Source: Hydrogenophilus thiooxidans
Lineage (GTDB): Bacteria > Pseudomonadota > Gammaproteobacteria > Burkholderiales > Rhodocyclaceae
Direction: 5' to 3'
Assembly: GCF_019049855.1 (NCBI RefSeq)
Contig: NZ_JAHLSY010000002.1
Span: forward strand, 1 to 64,000
DNA length: 64,000 bases
The notes under the pieces were generated by a model, which saw nothing but the letters and a program-made list of their open reading frames with translations, was not told where the DNA came from and did no database searches. The stretch's first letter is position 1; each line of letters starts with the position of its first letter. Below are positions 53,101 to 61,697 of the stretch, piece by piece. Made by a program: the position numbers and the translations under genes.

Positions 53101-55411
53101 ACCCAGCCGACAACCGGAAACCGAACCCAGTGGCGAAACGGAGGATCACCTCGACACCGCGCTTCTGCCGATCTTCGCCGAAGAGGGGCGCGATCTCTTC
53201 GCGCAACTCGAAGCGGCGCTCGCGCAGCTCCCGGAACCGGCTGCGGCGCGCCCCGAAACCTTCGAACCGATCCTGCGGCTCTTGCATACCCTCAAAGGGA
53301 GCGCCCGAATGGCGGGGGCGCTCGCGCTGGGCGACCGCATCCACCAGATCGAACAGCACCTGAAAGAGGCGCCGCTTACCACCGCGCAGCACGCGCTCCC
53401 CGACCTCATTGCCGCTGCGCGCGCCCATTTCCTCCAACTTCTCACCCAACCGACCGAACCCCCTGCCGCGGCACACCCCGAAACCCAACCCCTTACGCCA
53501 CCCACCGACGAGCCCAAGACCGAAGCGCCGCTTGCCGCTTCTGCGGTGCTGCCGATGACCCTCCGCATTCCCGCGCCAACGATCGACCGCTGGGTCAATG
53601 AACTCAGCGAGATCGCGATCCAACGGGCGCGAGCCGAAAGCGAACTCGTCACCCTGCGCCAGGCCGCCAACGACCTCACCGAAAACGTCCAACGGCTGCG
53701 CCACCACCTGCGCGAACTCGAAATCCAAGCCGAAGCGCAACTCCAAGCGCGGATCCAAGTCGCGGAAACGCACCACACCGAATTCGACCCGCTCGAAATG
53801 GACCGCTACACGCGGCTTCAGGAGCTCACCCGGATCCTCGCCGAAGGGATCGCCGACGTTGGCACGTTGCAACAATCGATCGTGCGCACCGTCGATGCCG
53901 CGGAGGTGAGCCTCCATCGGCAATCGCGGCAAACGCGCGACCTGCAAGCAGAGATCACCGCACTGCGCGCAGTGCCCGTCGCGACGCTCTACGAGCGCTT
54001 CACGCGCCTCGTTGCACAAACCGCAGAAACCCTTGGCAAACGGGTCGAATTCGCGCTCTTCGGGGGCGAAACTCGCGTTGACCGCGCAGCGCTCGAACGG
54101 CTCACCCCGGCGCTCGAACACCTCTTGCGCAATGCCGTCGCCCACGGGATCGAAACCCCCGCCGAACGGCAAGCGCTCGGCAAATCCCCCACCGGACGCA
54201 TCACCCTCACCGTTTACGCCACCCAAGGGGAGACGCAGTGGACGCTCGCCGACGACGGTCGCGGCCTCGACGCCGAGCGGATCGCCGCCAAAGCGCGGGA
54301 AAAAGGGTGGCTGGCCCCCAATGAGTCGCCGACCGAAAGCGAGCTCTTGCGATTCATCTTCCGTTCGGGCTTCTCCACCGCCGACACGGTCTCCCAGATC
54401 GCAGGGCGTGGGGTCGGGCTCGACGTCGTGCAGGCCGAAATCGCCGCGTTGGGCGGGCGCATCGATGTCGCCAGCGAACCCGGCCGCGGCGTCCGTTTCC
54501 AGATTCGGATTCCCACGGAACTGGCGCTCACGCAACTGCTCCTGGTCACGGGTCACGGGCGCCGTTGGGGGATCCCCACCGAATGGATCGTCCATACGCA
54601 ACAATTCAAAGCCGAAGCGCTCGAATCCCTTTGGGCGGCCGGAACGATCGAACATCGGGGCGAAACCTACCCGCTCGTTGGGCTCCACACCCTGATTGCC
54701 GCACCGGAACCGGCGCGCGAAGGGCGCCATTGGGTGATTCTCACGCGGATCGGCGACGAACGGATCGCAATGTGGGTCGAAGCGATCGCCGGTCGCCAAG
54801 AGCTCGCCGCGAAGCCGACCGGGCCGTTCCTGCGCCGTGTCGGCGGGATTCTCGGCGCCGTGCTGCTCCCCGACGGGGAGATCACCTTGATCCTCCACCC
54901 CACCCAGCTCTTCCAAACGGCGCGTCAGACGACCGCGCAGCAGCCCAGAGCAGCGCACGCTTCCGCTCGCAGGGCTGCCACACCCTCTGGGGCCCAGAGC
55001 GACACCACCCCCGAAACCCAACGCGCTGCGCCCCTCATTCTGGTCGTCGACGACTCCCTCACCGTCCGGCGCCTTACGCAGCGGTTGCTCGAACGCCAAG
55101 GCTATCGCGTCCTGACTGCGAAAGATGGCCAAGAGGCGCTCGAAAAACTCCAAGACGCCGCACCGGCTGCGATTCTATCGGACATCGAAATGCCCCGCAT
55201 GGATGGATTCGAGCTCCTGCGCCACCTCCGGGCACACCCGACCACCCGAAATACCCCGGTGATCATGATCACCTCGCGCCTTGCCGAAAAACACCGCACC
55301 CACGCGTTCGAGCTGGGCGCCACCGACTATTTGGGCAAACCCTATCAAGAAGAGACGCTCTTGGCGCTGCTTGCTCGGCATGCGCCCCTGAGCGCACCCG
55401 CTGCCGGTTGA
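50147..55411 (+). CDS. chpA: ChpA/PilL-type hybrid chemosensory histidine kinase
   Basis: A 1754-residue kinase with the architecture of ChpA/PilL. Residues 1-110 look like a dead Hpt (HLFAAKSVLEVAE lacks the usual histidine site). Hpt with HTLKGSSR at about 641, a second with HTLASICG at about 848 (histidine kept, Lys-Gly lost), a third with HTLKGSAR at about 1046. Then the CheA dimerisation and ATPase region (LRNAVAHGIETP, DDGRGLDAE, GRGVGLDVV about 1320-1430), CheW-like domain (about 1465-1600) and receiver (about 1630-1750; aspartate in LSDIEMPRMDG). It is shorter than the Pseudomonas ChpA of about 2500 residues, which has more Hpt-like domains. Confidence 0.95.
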   Translation: MARLDFDALSWIADEISRALQTARTLVAACATHFDPANLREAQTHLFAAKSVLEVAEIHPLPRYLALLEKAIDTLVDAPNLSSATLATLQRALVAIENLWYELTHHHRWQPLRLRDPYLALAPLAKATHAHPTDLWLFPLPEPGGTPQIRPPEVEQTARTKLRHRFTQGLARWLKTGDPVALLPVREALVGRLMLEAGRDDEPLWIAATAFVEALIRKQLHRDNESQRLLRLLQRAQKELLTAESRLALFRQLLLPLAAVAPQTRLQRLIHQYWRPRDWLQDAALPLPEQPLIELDQALVAAAQHAQTLWEEEAAWPERIEALFAVARALYDRPDPEIQALAAALEAFAQQLPDAAATDPARALLLATTLLALKQDAQAGTLTAARCRPLVDEWHAALSGQQPHTGAPAWVESDESLTQTLTAEVTQLCGEIEHALDTFWRTPEATLPLDAIKKALDQLAAICVVTDHTALLSEIDAVRTWLQTVAAGKQRFDPQNPLIAQIATWGQRISQPAPPSESEPHPTPIPWDRLFPQHLASLLATDATATDAVQPTLEPAPPHEPRSEADETTRDAPQPEPSATPVATADDTRASETDSDETAELRAIFLAECDEILAAMHEARAQLERQPTHRDALTQWRRQVHTLKGSSRIVGLTQLGETAWEVEQTLNHCLRHPDFVPSADFLAFLAGAENAFAQAATTIAQSGEDLPAPIAELVEAAQRWRATPRSESEGAPPQPTPPHAASGAAPREAPTPERVAPQSQEPSTPAEAAFGQHPDWHAIDFEPEAAAAPQPVPSQPAPPQPDRYFTFGDRKVSRTIFEIFRTEAREHLASLARFLHDPETPSDAVVRAAHTLASICGTAQIPEMHDLARAWELRLLAMQRAGEAPNDQDLTLFHAVHTALHTDLVTVEDGKIPPRRDDLIATLETPPAAAPEPSAAATSAVPSEAPIVATFAVPAEAPAAASSEGTPETPSAALPSAVSLEPHQEPSRQPETEPSGETEDHLDTALLPIFAEEGRDLFAQLEAALAQLPEPAAARPETFEPILRLLHTLKGSARMAGALALGDRIHQIEQHLKEAPLTTAQHALPDLIAAARAHFLQLLTQPTEPPAAAHPETQPLTPPTDEPKTEAPLAASAVLPMTLRIPAPTIDRWVNELSEIAIQRARAESELVTLRQAANDLTENVQRLRHHLRELEIQAEAQLQARIQVAETHHTEFDPLEMDRYTRLQELTRILAEGIADVGTLQQSIVRTVDAAEVSLHRQSRQTRDLQAEITALRAVPVATLYERFTRLVAQTAETLGKRVEFALFGGETRVDRAALERLTPALEHLLRNAVAHGIETPAERQALGKSPTGRITLTVYATQGETQWTLADDGRGLDAERIAAKAREKGWLAPNESPTESELLRFIFRSGFSTADTVSQIAGRGVGLDVVQAEIAALGGRIDVASEPGRGVRFQIRIPTELALTQLLLVTGHGRRWGIPTEWIVHTQQFKAEALESLWAAGTIEHRGETYPLVGLHTLIAAPEPAREGRHWVILTRIGDERIAMWVEAIAGRQELAAKPTGPFLRRVGGILGAVLLPDGEITLILHPTQLFQTARQTTAQQPRAAHASARRAATPSGAQSDTTPETQRAAPLILVVDDSLTVRRLTQRLLERQGYRVLTAKDGQEALEKLQDAAPAAILSDIEMPRMDGFELLRHLRAHPTTRNTPVIMITSRLAEKHRTHAFELGATDYLGKPYQEETLLALLARHAPLSAPAAG

Positions 55412-55412
55412 G

Positions 55413-57251
55413 ATGCATTCCGCGTTGCCCCCGCCAGCCGCGACCCAAGCCACCGCCCCGTGGCAAGCAGTCAAGCAACTGCTCAAACACCTCTGGCGGT
55501 ATCGGGCGCGCGTCCTCTTGGGCTTCGTCGCGCTCATTGCCGCGAAAGTGGCGCTCGTTGCGAACCCCGTGCTCATCAAAGGGATCGTCGATGCGCTCGC
55601 GCCGGCACCGCCGCAACCGGCGTTTTGGGCCGCGCCTGCGGCGCTCGTCATCGCGTATGGGATTGCGCGCGCCGGGGTCTCGCTCTTCACCGAACTGCGC
55701 GAAATCCTCTTTGCGCGCGTGATCCAGCGCATCAGCCGTCAGCTGTCGCTCGCGGTCTTCAACCATTTGCACGCGTTGTCGCTGCGCTTTCATCTCGAAC
55801 GGCAAACGGGCGCGATCACCCGCGACATCGAACGGGGCACGCGCGCGATCGGCACCCTCATCAACTTCACCATCTACTCGATCGCGCCGACGCTCGTCGA
55901 GATCGCGCTGGTCCTCACCCTCCTCTTCAGCCAATACGACGCCCGCTTCGGGACGATCGTCGCGGCAACCCTCGCACTCTATATCCTCTTTACCGTGATC
56001 GTCACCAACTGGCGCACCGTCTTGCGACGCCACCTCAACCGGCTCGACGCGCAGACCCATACCCGCGCGGTCGATGCGCTCCTCAACTACGAGACGGTGA
56101 AATACTTCAACAACGAAGCGTGGGAGGCGGCGCGCTACGACCGGGATCTCGCGCAATGGCAAGAAGTCGCGATCAAGAACCAATATTCGCTCTCCGCGCT
56201 CAACCTCGGCCAGGCGCTGATCATCGCCACCGGCGTCACCCTGCTGTTGCTGCAAGCAGTCACGCGCGTCGAAGCGGGCACGATGACGGTGGGCGACCTC
56301 GTCCTCATCAACGGCCTGATGCTGCAACTCTACCTGCCGCTCAACTTCCTCGGCGTGGTCTATCGCGAAATCCGGCAAAGTCTTGTCGATCTCGAACGCC
56401 TTTTTGCCCTCTTTACCATCCCACCCGAAGTGCGCGACCCCGACCACCCTGTGCCGTTGCCCGAAGGGCCCCTTACGGTCACCTTCGACGCCGTCTCGTT
56501 CGCCTACGACCCCCGCCGCCCGATCCTCCACGACGTCACCTTCACGATTCCGGCGGGGAAAACCGTCGCGGTCGTAGGCAGTTCCGGGAGCGGCAAATCG
56601 ACCCTGGTGCGACTCCTCTTTCGCTTCTACGACGTGCAGGCGGGTGCTGTGCGCGTCGGCGGCGTCGACGTGCGCCACCTCGCGCAAGCGGAGTTGCGAC
56701 GCGCGATCGGGATCGTCCCGCAAGATACCGTGCTCTTTAACGACACGCTCGAATACAACATCCGCTACGGCAACCCAGAGGCTTCGGACGAAGCGCTCTG
56801 GGCAGCGATCCGCGCTGCCCGCCTCGACGCTTTGGTAGCGCGTCTCCCGGACGGGTTGCAGACCGTGGTCGGCGAACGGGGGCTCAAACTCTCCGGCGGC
56901 GAAAAGCAACGGGTGGCAATCGCCCGCGTCCTCCTCAAAAATCCGCGCATTCTGGTGCTCGACGAAGCGACCTCGGCGCTTGACAGCCAAACCGAACGCG
57001 AGATCCAAGCCGAACTTGCCGCCGCGCGAGCTGGACGCACCACCTTGATGATCGCCCACCGGCTCTCTACCGTACGCGACGCCGACGAAATCCTGGTCTT
57101 GGAAGAGGGGCGCATCGTCGAACGGGGCACCCACGACACGCTCTTGGCGCACAATGGCCGTTACGCCGCCCTGTGGCAGCAGCAAAGCCGGAGCGAAGCA
57201 AGCCCCAACGCATCCGCACCTTCCTCAGACGACGAGGAAGTGCAGCGATGA
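55413..57251 (+). CDS. ABC exporter of the ATM1/heavy-metal type
   Basis: A 612-residue half transporter. Six membrane helices (about 30-310) carry the segments HLERQTGAITRDIERG and LLNYETVKYFNNE typical of ATM1-like proteins. The ATPase domain is complete: Walker A VGSSGSGKST, signature LSGGEKQRV, Walker B ILVLDEATSALD and the H-loop in LMIAHRLSTV. Relatives export glutathione-linked metal or sulfur compounds. It starts one base after chpA and overlaps the next ABC gene by four bases. Confidence 0.93.
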   Translation: MHSALPPPAATQATAPWQAVKQLLKHLWRYRARVLLGFVALIAAKVALVANPVLIKGIVDALAPAPPQPAFWAAPAALVIAYGIARAGVSLFTELREILFARVIQRISRQLSLAVFNHLHALSLRFHLERQTGAITRDIERGTRAIGTLINFTIYSIAPTLVEIALVLTLLFSQYDARFGTIVAATLALYILFTVIVTNWRTVLRRHLNRLDAQTHTRAVDALLNYETVKYFNNEAWEAARYDRDLAQWQEVAIKNQYSLSALNLGQALIIATGVTLLLLQAVTRVEAGTMTVGDLVLINGLMLQLYLPLNFLGVVYREIRQSLVDLERLFALFTIPPEVRDPDHPVPLPEGPLTVTFDAVSFAYDPRRPILHDVTFTIPAGKTVAVVGSSGSGKSTLVRLLFRFYDVQAGAVRVGGVDVRHLAQAELRRAIGIVPQDTVLFNDTLEYNIRYGNPEASDEALWAAIRAARLDALVARLPDGLQTVVGERGLKLSGGEKQRVAIARVLLKNPRILVLDEATSALDSQTEREIQAELAAARAGRTTLMIAHRLSTVRDADEILVLEEGRIVERGTHDTLLAHNGRYAALWQQQSRSEASPNASAPSSDDEEVQR

Positions 57252-58975
57252 GCTCAGCAGGGGTGGGTTCCCAGTGGCGGATCTTGCTGGCGCTCTTTTT
57301 TGCCTTCTATCGCGGTCCGACGGCATGGCGCGCGTGGAGCGTTACCGCCGGGCTCACTCTGCTCACCGTCCTGCAGGTGCTTCTTGCTGTTGCGATCAAC
57401 CGATTCTTGCGCACGCTCTTCGATGCGTTCGAAGCGCGCGCGCTCGAGCAGCTCCCACAACTGACCGGGCACTTCGCTTTGCTTCTGACCGCCGTTGTTG
57501 CCGTCACCGGCGCCCACCTCTGGGTCAAACGGGTTTGGCAACTTGCTTGGCGTCAGTTCCTCACCGAACGGTTCCTCGCCCATTGGCTAGAGAAGGGGCA
57601 CTACCACCGGCTTCGCCATCTGACAAACGCCGCGGATAACCCCGACGCACGCATCGCCGAAGATGCTCGGATCGCCACCGAAGTGGCGATCGAACTTTTT
57701 CACTCGCTGCTCTACTCAATGCTTTCGATCGCCCTCTTTGCCGAGATTTTGTGGCGCATTACCCTGGACCTCGACTATGGCCCCCCCGGGCTGATGATTC
57801 TCCTGGCGCTCCTCTACGCCGGCATTGGGAGCCTCATCGGCTGGTACCTCGGTCTGCCGCTTAGCCGCGCTACCCATCGGCTGCAAACGGCGGAAGCCGA
57901 TTTTCGCTTCGCGCTGGCGCACGTTCGCGAAAAATCGGAAGCGATCGCGATCGCGCAGGGGGAGCGCCACGAACGGAACCTGGTCGCCCGCCTCTTTGCG
58001 TCGCTTGCGCAAGCGTGGCGGGCGCAGACCCGCGGCTACTTCGGAATCGTCGCCTTCTCGACCGCCTACGGAACACTCCTTCCGGTCTTTCCCCTTCTGG
58101 TGCTCGCTTCCCCCTATATCACGGGGGCGATCACGCTTGGGCTTTTGATGCAGGCAGCGCAGGCGTTTGAGCGCCTCACCAACGCTTTGTCGTGGCCGAT
58201 CAACAACCAAGGGGAGATCGCTCGCTGCCGCGCCTCAATCGAGCGACTCACCCAGCTCTGGGAAAACCTGGAGCAGCTCGACGCCCAGGATCAACTCTGC
58301 CCCCTCGACGCGCCGTGCGTCAGCGCTACGACCGTCACCGCGCTCACGGTCGAACACCTGACGCTCACAACCCTCAATGGCCAGAATCTTCTTGCCGATT
58401 TTTCCGCGACCGCCCCGCCACATGCGCTTACCATCTGGGCGCTCCCCGAAGAGGGAAAGCTGCCGCTCCTGAAATCGCTCGCTGGCCTCTGGTCATGGGG
58501 AAGCGGTCGCATCCTCTACCCCGAAGGAGCTACGATCGCAATCGTGCCGCTTCGCCCGTACCTGCCAGAAGGGACGCTTCTTGCCGCGCTCACTTACCCG
58601 AACGATCCCACCCCACGCGCGCGCGAAGCGCTCGAAGCAGCGCTTGTGGACCTCCACCTCGAACCGTTCCGCTCGCGACTCGACCAGCGCGAAGATTGGA
58701 ACCGCACCTTACCGCCGCTCAAACAGCGGCAGCTTGCCCTTGTTCGCCTCGTGCTCAGCGACGCAACCTGGTGGGTGATCGAGTGCGACCACTGGCCAGA
58801 CCCCCTGGTCCTTGAGGCGATCGCCTACGCGTGTCGCACCCGCGCCCAACCCCCAAGCGTGGTGATCGTCACTGCGCACGATACCACAAGCAGCCCCCAC
58901 AGCAGCGCAACCGCGCCACAACCGACTAACCACGCCGACCAGCCCCGGAGTCACGCTCAATCAAGCGACGGATAG
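57248..58975 (+). CDS. SbmA/BacA-type ABC protein with degenerate ATPase domain
   Basis: A 575-residue protein of the YddA/BclA-like group: an SbmA/BacA-type membrane domain (about 20-340, with HLWVKRVWQLAWRQFLTERF, NPDARIAEDARIATE and PLLVLASPYITGAITLGLLM) fused to an ABC ATPase. The ATPase part has lost its chemistry. Walker A reads ALPEEGKLPL instead of GPSGSGKST, the signature LPPLKQRQLALVR, and Walker B WWVIECDHW. The scaffold (RPYLPEGTL, LAGLWSWGSGRI) is still clear. It may be a pump driven by the proton gradient, as SbmA is, or a partner of the ATM1-like protein next to it. The 3' end overlaps the GH5 gene on the other strand by 19 bases. Confidence 0.85.
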   Translation: MSSAGVGSQWRILLALFFAFYRGPTAWRAWSVTAGLTLLTVLQVLLAVAINRFLRTLFDAFEARALEQLPQLTGHFALLLTAVVAVTGAHLWVKRVWQLAWRQFLTERFLAHWLEKGHYHRLRHLTNAADNPDARIAEDARIATEVAIELFHSLLYSMLSIALFAEILWRITLDLDYGPPGLMILLALLYAGIGSLIGWYLGLPLSRATHRLQTAEADFRFALAHVREKSEAIAIAQGERHERNLVARLFASLAQAWRAQTRGYFGIVAFSTAYGTLLPVFPLLVLASPYITGAITLGLLMQAAQAFERLTNALSWPINNQGEIARCRASIERLTQLWENLEQLDAQDQLCPLDAPCVSATTVTALTVEHLTLTTLNGQNLLADFSATAPPHALTIWALPEEGKLPLLKSLAGLWSWGSGRILYPEGATIAIVPLRPYLPEGTLLAALTYPNDPTPRAREALEAALVDLHLEPFRSRLDQREDWNRTLPPLKQRQLALVRLVLSDATWWVIECDHWPDPLVLEAIAYACRTRAQPPSVVIVTAHDTTSSPHSSATAPQPTNHADQPRSHAQSSDG

Positions 58976-60075
58976 GCGTTTTCCGCAAACGACGGCGGCA
59001 GCCACCCACGCTCCACCGCAGCGCGCAACGACCAGGCAGGCGTCGTCTCGGTCTTGTAGTTCCAAAAACACCAACCGTCGTAGCGCTCAAACGCCAGGAG
59101 CTGGGTCGCAGCAAACGCCCGCATCGCCACCTCTTGCTGGAAAGGATCGAGCCGTTCGAGCGGATGGTTGAACGGCCCCTCAGCCCAGAGCGACACCACC
59201 TCGAGATCAAGCCCCAAGCTCCACTCGCCGCAGATCGTCGGCAACTGCAAAGTTTCCCGGATCGCATCGGCCTCTTGGCGCAAATCGACCGCCGTCTTAC
59301 GGAGGTGCTCAAAGATATCGGCGTCGAGATCTTCGCGGGTAAAGCACTGGTAGCGGTGCACATCAAACCAAAGGTTCCGGTATTCGCCGGGCGGAAACGC
59401 CCCCAGATATTCGCGCCAATCGCGAAAACCGTCGTGAAACATTACCGCGGCCCGTTCTGCCGGCAGGTGGCGGCGCACCGCGTGATAGGCGCGGCGGTAA
59501 TAGTCGAGCAAAATCGCCGTGGGGACATCCCAGCGCGGTTCGTTCAAAAGCTCAATCCCCCAAAGCGCCCGGCTTGCCCGGTAGCGCTCGGCAATCCGGT
59601 CCAAAAGATCGACCGAAAAATCGATGTATTCCGCTTGGGTGTGCCATTCACAGACATTGAGCATCCCGCCGTTATCGAACCCGTTTTGGCACCCCGGAGC
59701 GGCGTGCAGATCCAAAAGTACCTTGAGCCCATAGGCTTCGGCCCACTCGAGCGCCCGGTCGATCACCTCGATTCCGCCCGGAACGAACGGGTAAGGATTC
59801 TCCCCATATTTCGGGTGGTATGGGTAGGGCGGCCCCATCACCCAATGGCCGAATGGGATCCGTACCAGATCGATCCCCCGCTCAGCAAGCCAAGCAAAAT
59901 CGTCGCGCGTAATCCAGCGTGCCCAGTGGGCCCGGAGCCGCTCGTGGGCAGCAGACCCCAGCTCCACACACCACGTGGTTTCATCCGTTGCCGCAAGCCC
60001 CTCGAAGAGACTTGGCACCATCCACTTTTCGAGCACCAGCCAGGACCCGAGATTGACCCCACGGAGCGCCCCCAT
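58957..60075 (-). CDS. Glycoside hydrolase family 5 enzyme (exo-beta-glucanase-like)
   Basis: A 372-residue (beta/alpha)8-barrel enzyme without a signal peptide, so it should act in the cytoplasm. The acid/base is E179 in ELLNEPRWD and the nucleophile E284 in TICGEWSLG; IDLVRIPFGHW is another GH5 landmark. The start MGALRGVNLGSWLVLEKWM resembles the fungal exo-1,3-beta-glucanase group of GH5. I use ATG 60075, five bases after GGAGG; a GTG one codon earlier is too close to it. The gene diverges from the GH13 gene. Confidence 0.88.
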   Translation of the reverse strand: MGALRGVNLGSWLVLEKWMVPSLFEGLAATDETTWCVELGSAAHERLRAHWARWITRDDFAWLAERGIDLVRIPFGHWVMGPPYPYHPKYGENPYPFVPGGIEVIDRALEWAEAYGLKVLLDLHAAPGCQNGFDNGGMLNVCEWHTQAEYIDFSVDLLDRIAERYRASRALWGIELLNEPRWDVPTAILLDYYRRAYHAVRRHLPAERAAVMFHDGFRDWREYLGAFPPGEYRNLWFDVHRYQCFTREDLDADIFEHLRKTAVDLRQEADAIRETLQLPTICGEWSLGLDLEVVSLWAEGPFNHPLERLDPFQQEVAMRAFAATQLLAFERYDGWCFWNYKTETTPAWSLRAAVERGWLPPSFAENAYPSLD

Positions 60076-60140
60076 CACCGCCTCCTTTCTTTTGGTTACC
60101 TACGCTATCATTGTAGCCTCTTCCCAAGCCAGTTGCCCAC

Positions 60141-61697
60141 ATGGCTGCTTTGCCCACCCCCGCTGCTCCTCCTTACCGCCCCCGCTGGTGGCACGACGCG
60201 GTGATTTACACGGTCTGGGTGCGGAGTTTTGCCGACGGTAACGGCGACGGCATCGGCGATCTACTTGGCCTTCTCTCCCGCCTCGACGCCCTTGCGTGGC
60301 TGGGCGTCGACACGCTCTGGCTCACACCGATCCACCCCTCCCCGAACGCCGATTTCGGCTACGACGTCACCGACTACTGCGCGATCCATCCCGATTTCGG
60401 CACACTCGCCGACTTCGACGCGCTCGTTGCTGAACTGCACCGCCGCGGCATGCGGCTGGTGCTCGATCTGGTGATCAACCACTCGAGCTGCGACCACCCC
60501 TGGTTTCGCGCTGCCGAACGGGGCAAAGCCTCTTACCGGGCGTGGTACTACTGGCGCGACGCACCGAACGACTGGGAAGCGATCTTTGGCGGCTCTGCGT
60601 GGTCGTGGAGCGAAACCGCGCAACAGTACTACCTCCACCTCTTCCTCCCCCAACAGCCGGATCTCAATTGGGAAAACCCCGACGTGCGCGCCGCGCTTGC
60701 CGAAGTCGCCCGCTTCTGGCTCGACCGCGGCGTCGACGGCTTTCGTTTCGATGCGCTCACCGTCCTCAAGAAAGCGCCGGGGTTGCCGTCCGTCGCCCCA
60801 ACAAGGAGGGAGGCACTCCGCATGGCCACCCCTGAGGCCGAGGCACCTGCCGACACCGCCGTACCCCCCGACACCGCCGTACCCCCATCCCCAAATAGCC
60901 CGCTCCTGCCGCAGCCTGCCTGGAGCCATTTCCTGGCCCAACCCGGTCTTGAGGCGCTCTTCGCCGACTTCGTCCGCCGAGCCGGACTCACTCGGGACCA
61001 CCTGACGCTCGGGGAAGCAAACGGTCTGCCCGTCGAGCGCGCTGCGCCGTGGATCGCCGAGCCCGACGGGCTTCTGTCGCTACTCTTGCACTTCGAACTG
61101 TGGCACATCGACCGCCCCACGGCGCAAGGGGGCGCGACGCTCGACACCGTCGCCTTTTCCGAAAGCTGCGTGCGCTGGTGGCAAACCGCACGGGCGCTGG
61201 GAACACGCCCCGCCCTCTACCTCGAAAACCATGACCTGCCGCGCGTCGTTTCGCGCTGGGCGGACGATCGTGATCCCGACGCCACGCGACGCGCCGCGAA
61301 AGCCTTCGCGGCGGCGCAACTGCTCCAACCGGCGGTGCCGATCCTCTACCAGGGACAAGAGTTGGGTCTGCCGAACGCACGGCTCACCCACTGGGCGCAA
61401 ATCCACGACCGTGCCGCAGAGCCGACGATCGCCGCGTTGCGCGCCAAAGGGGAGACAGACAGTACGATTCTCGCCGCGCTGAGCCGCACCGGCCGCGACG
61501 CGGTGCGCACACCGTACCCGTGGGACGCCACCCAACCTTTCGGCGGTTTCTCCGCAGCCCCACCATGGACGCCGCTTCCCCCGGAGCACCTGCCGCTTGC
61601 CTGGCAACAGCAGTACGAAGACCCCCATTCCACGCTTCACTGGTACCGACACCTGATTCATCGGCGGCGACAACGAAACCAAGGAGTAACGCCGTGA
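60141..61697 (+). CDS. GH13 alpha-glucosidase/amylase-family enzyme lacking domain C
   Basis: A 518-residue GH13 enzyme. The catalytic triad is complete: nucleophile D204 in GFRFDAL, acid/base E292 in TLGEANG and the transition-state aspartate near 365 in LENHDLPR. Region I is DLVINHSS. It resembles oligo-1,6-glucosidase or trehalose synthase-type enzymes (DAVIYTVWVRSFADGNGDGIG). Residues about 221-260 hold a Pro/Ala-rich insert with a tandem DTAVPP. The protein stops just after the barrel (YRHLIHRRRQRN), so the C-terminal beta-sandwich is missing. Its TGA overlaps the GTG of the asparaginase gene. Confidence 0.85.
   Translation: MAALPTPAAPPYRPRWWHDAVIYTVWVRSFADGNGDGIGDLLGLLSRLDALAWLGVDTLWLTPIHPSPNADFGYDVTDYCAIHPDFGTLADFDALVAELHRRGMRLVLDLVINHSSCDHPWFRAAERGKASYRAWYYWRDAPNDWEAIFGGSAWSWSETAQQYYLHLFLPQQPDLNWENPDVRAALAEVARFWLDRGVDGFRFDALTVLKKAPGLPSVAPTRREALRMATPEAEAPADTAVPPDTAVPPSPNSPLLPQPAWSHFLAQPGLEALFADFVRRAGLTRDHLTLGEANGLPVERAAPWIAEPDGLLSLLLHFELWHIDRPTAQGGATLDTVAFSESCVRWWQTARALGTRPALYLENHDLPRVVSRWADDRDPDATRRAAKAFAAAQLLQPAVPILYQGQELGLPNARLTHWAQIHDRAAEPTIAALRAKGETDSTILAALSRTGRDAVRTPYPWDATQPFGGFSAAPPWTPLPPEHLPLAWQQQYEDPHSTLHWYRHLIHRRRQRNQGVTP

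Noticed and set aside
53057-55153. A 698-residue minus-strand open frame opposite chpA
   Set aside because: Antisense to coding sequence with strong CheA-type motifs; no domain found in the antisense translation.
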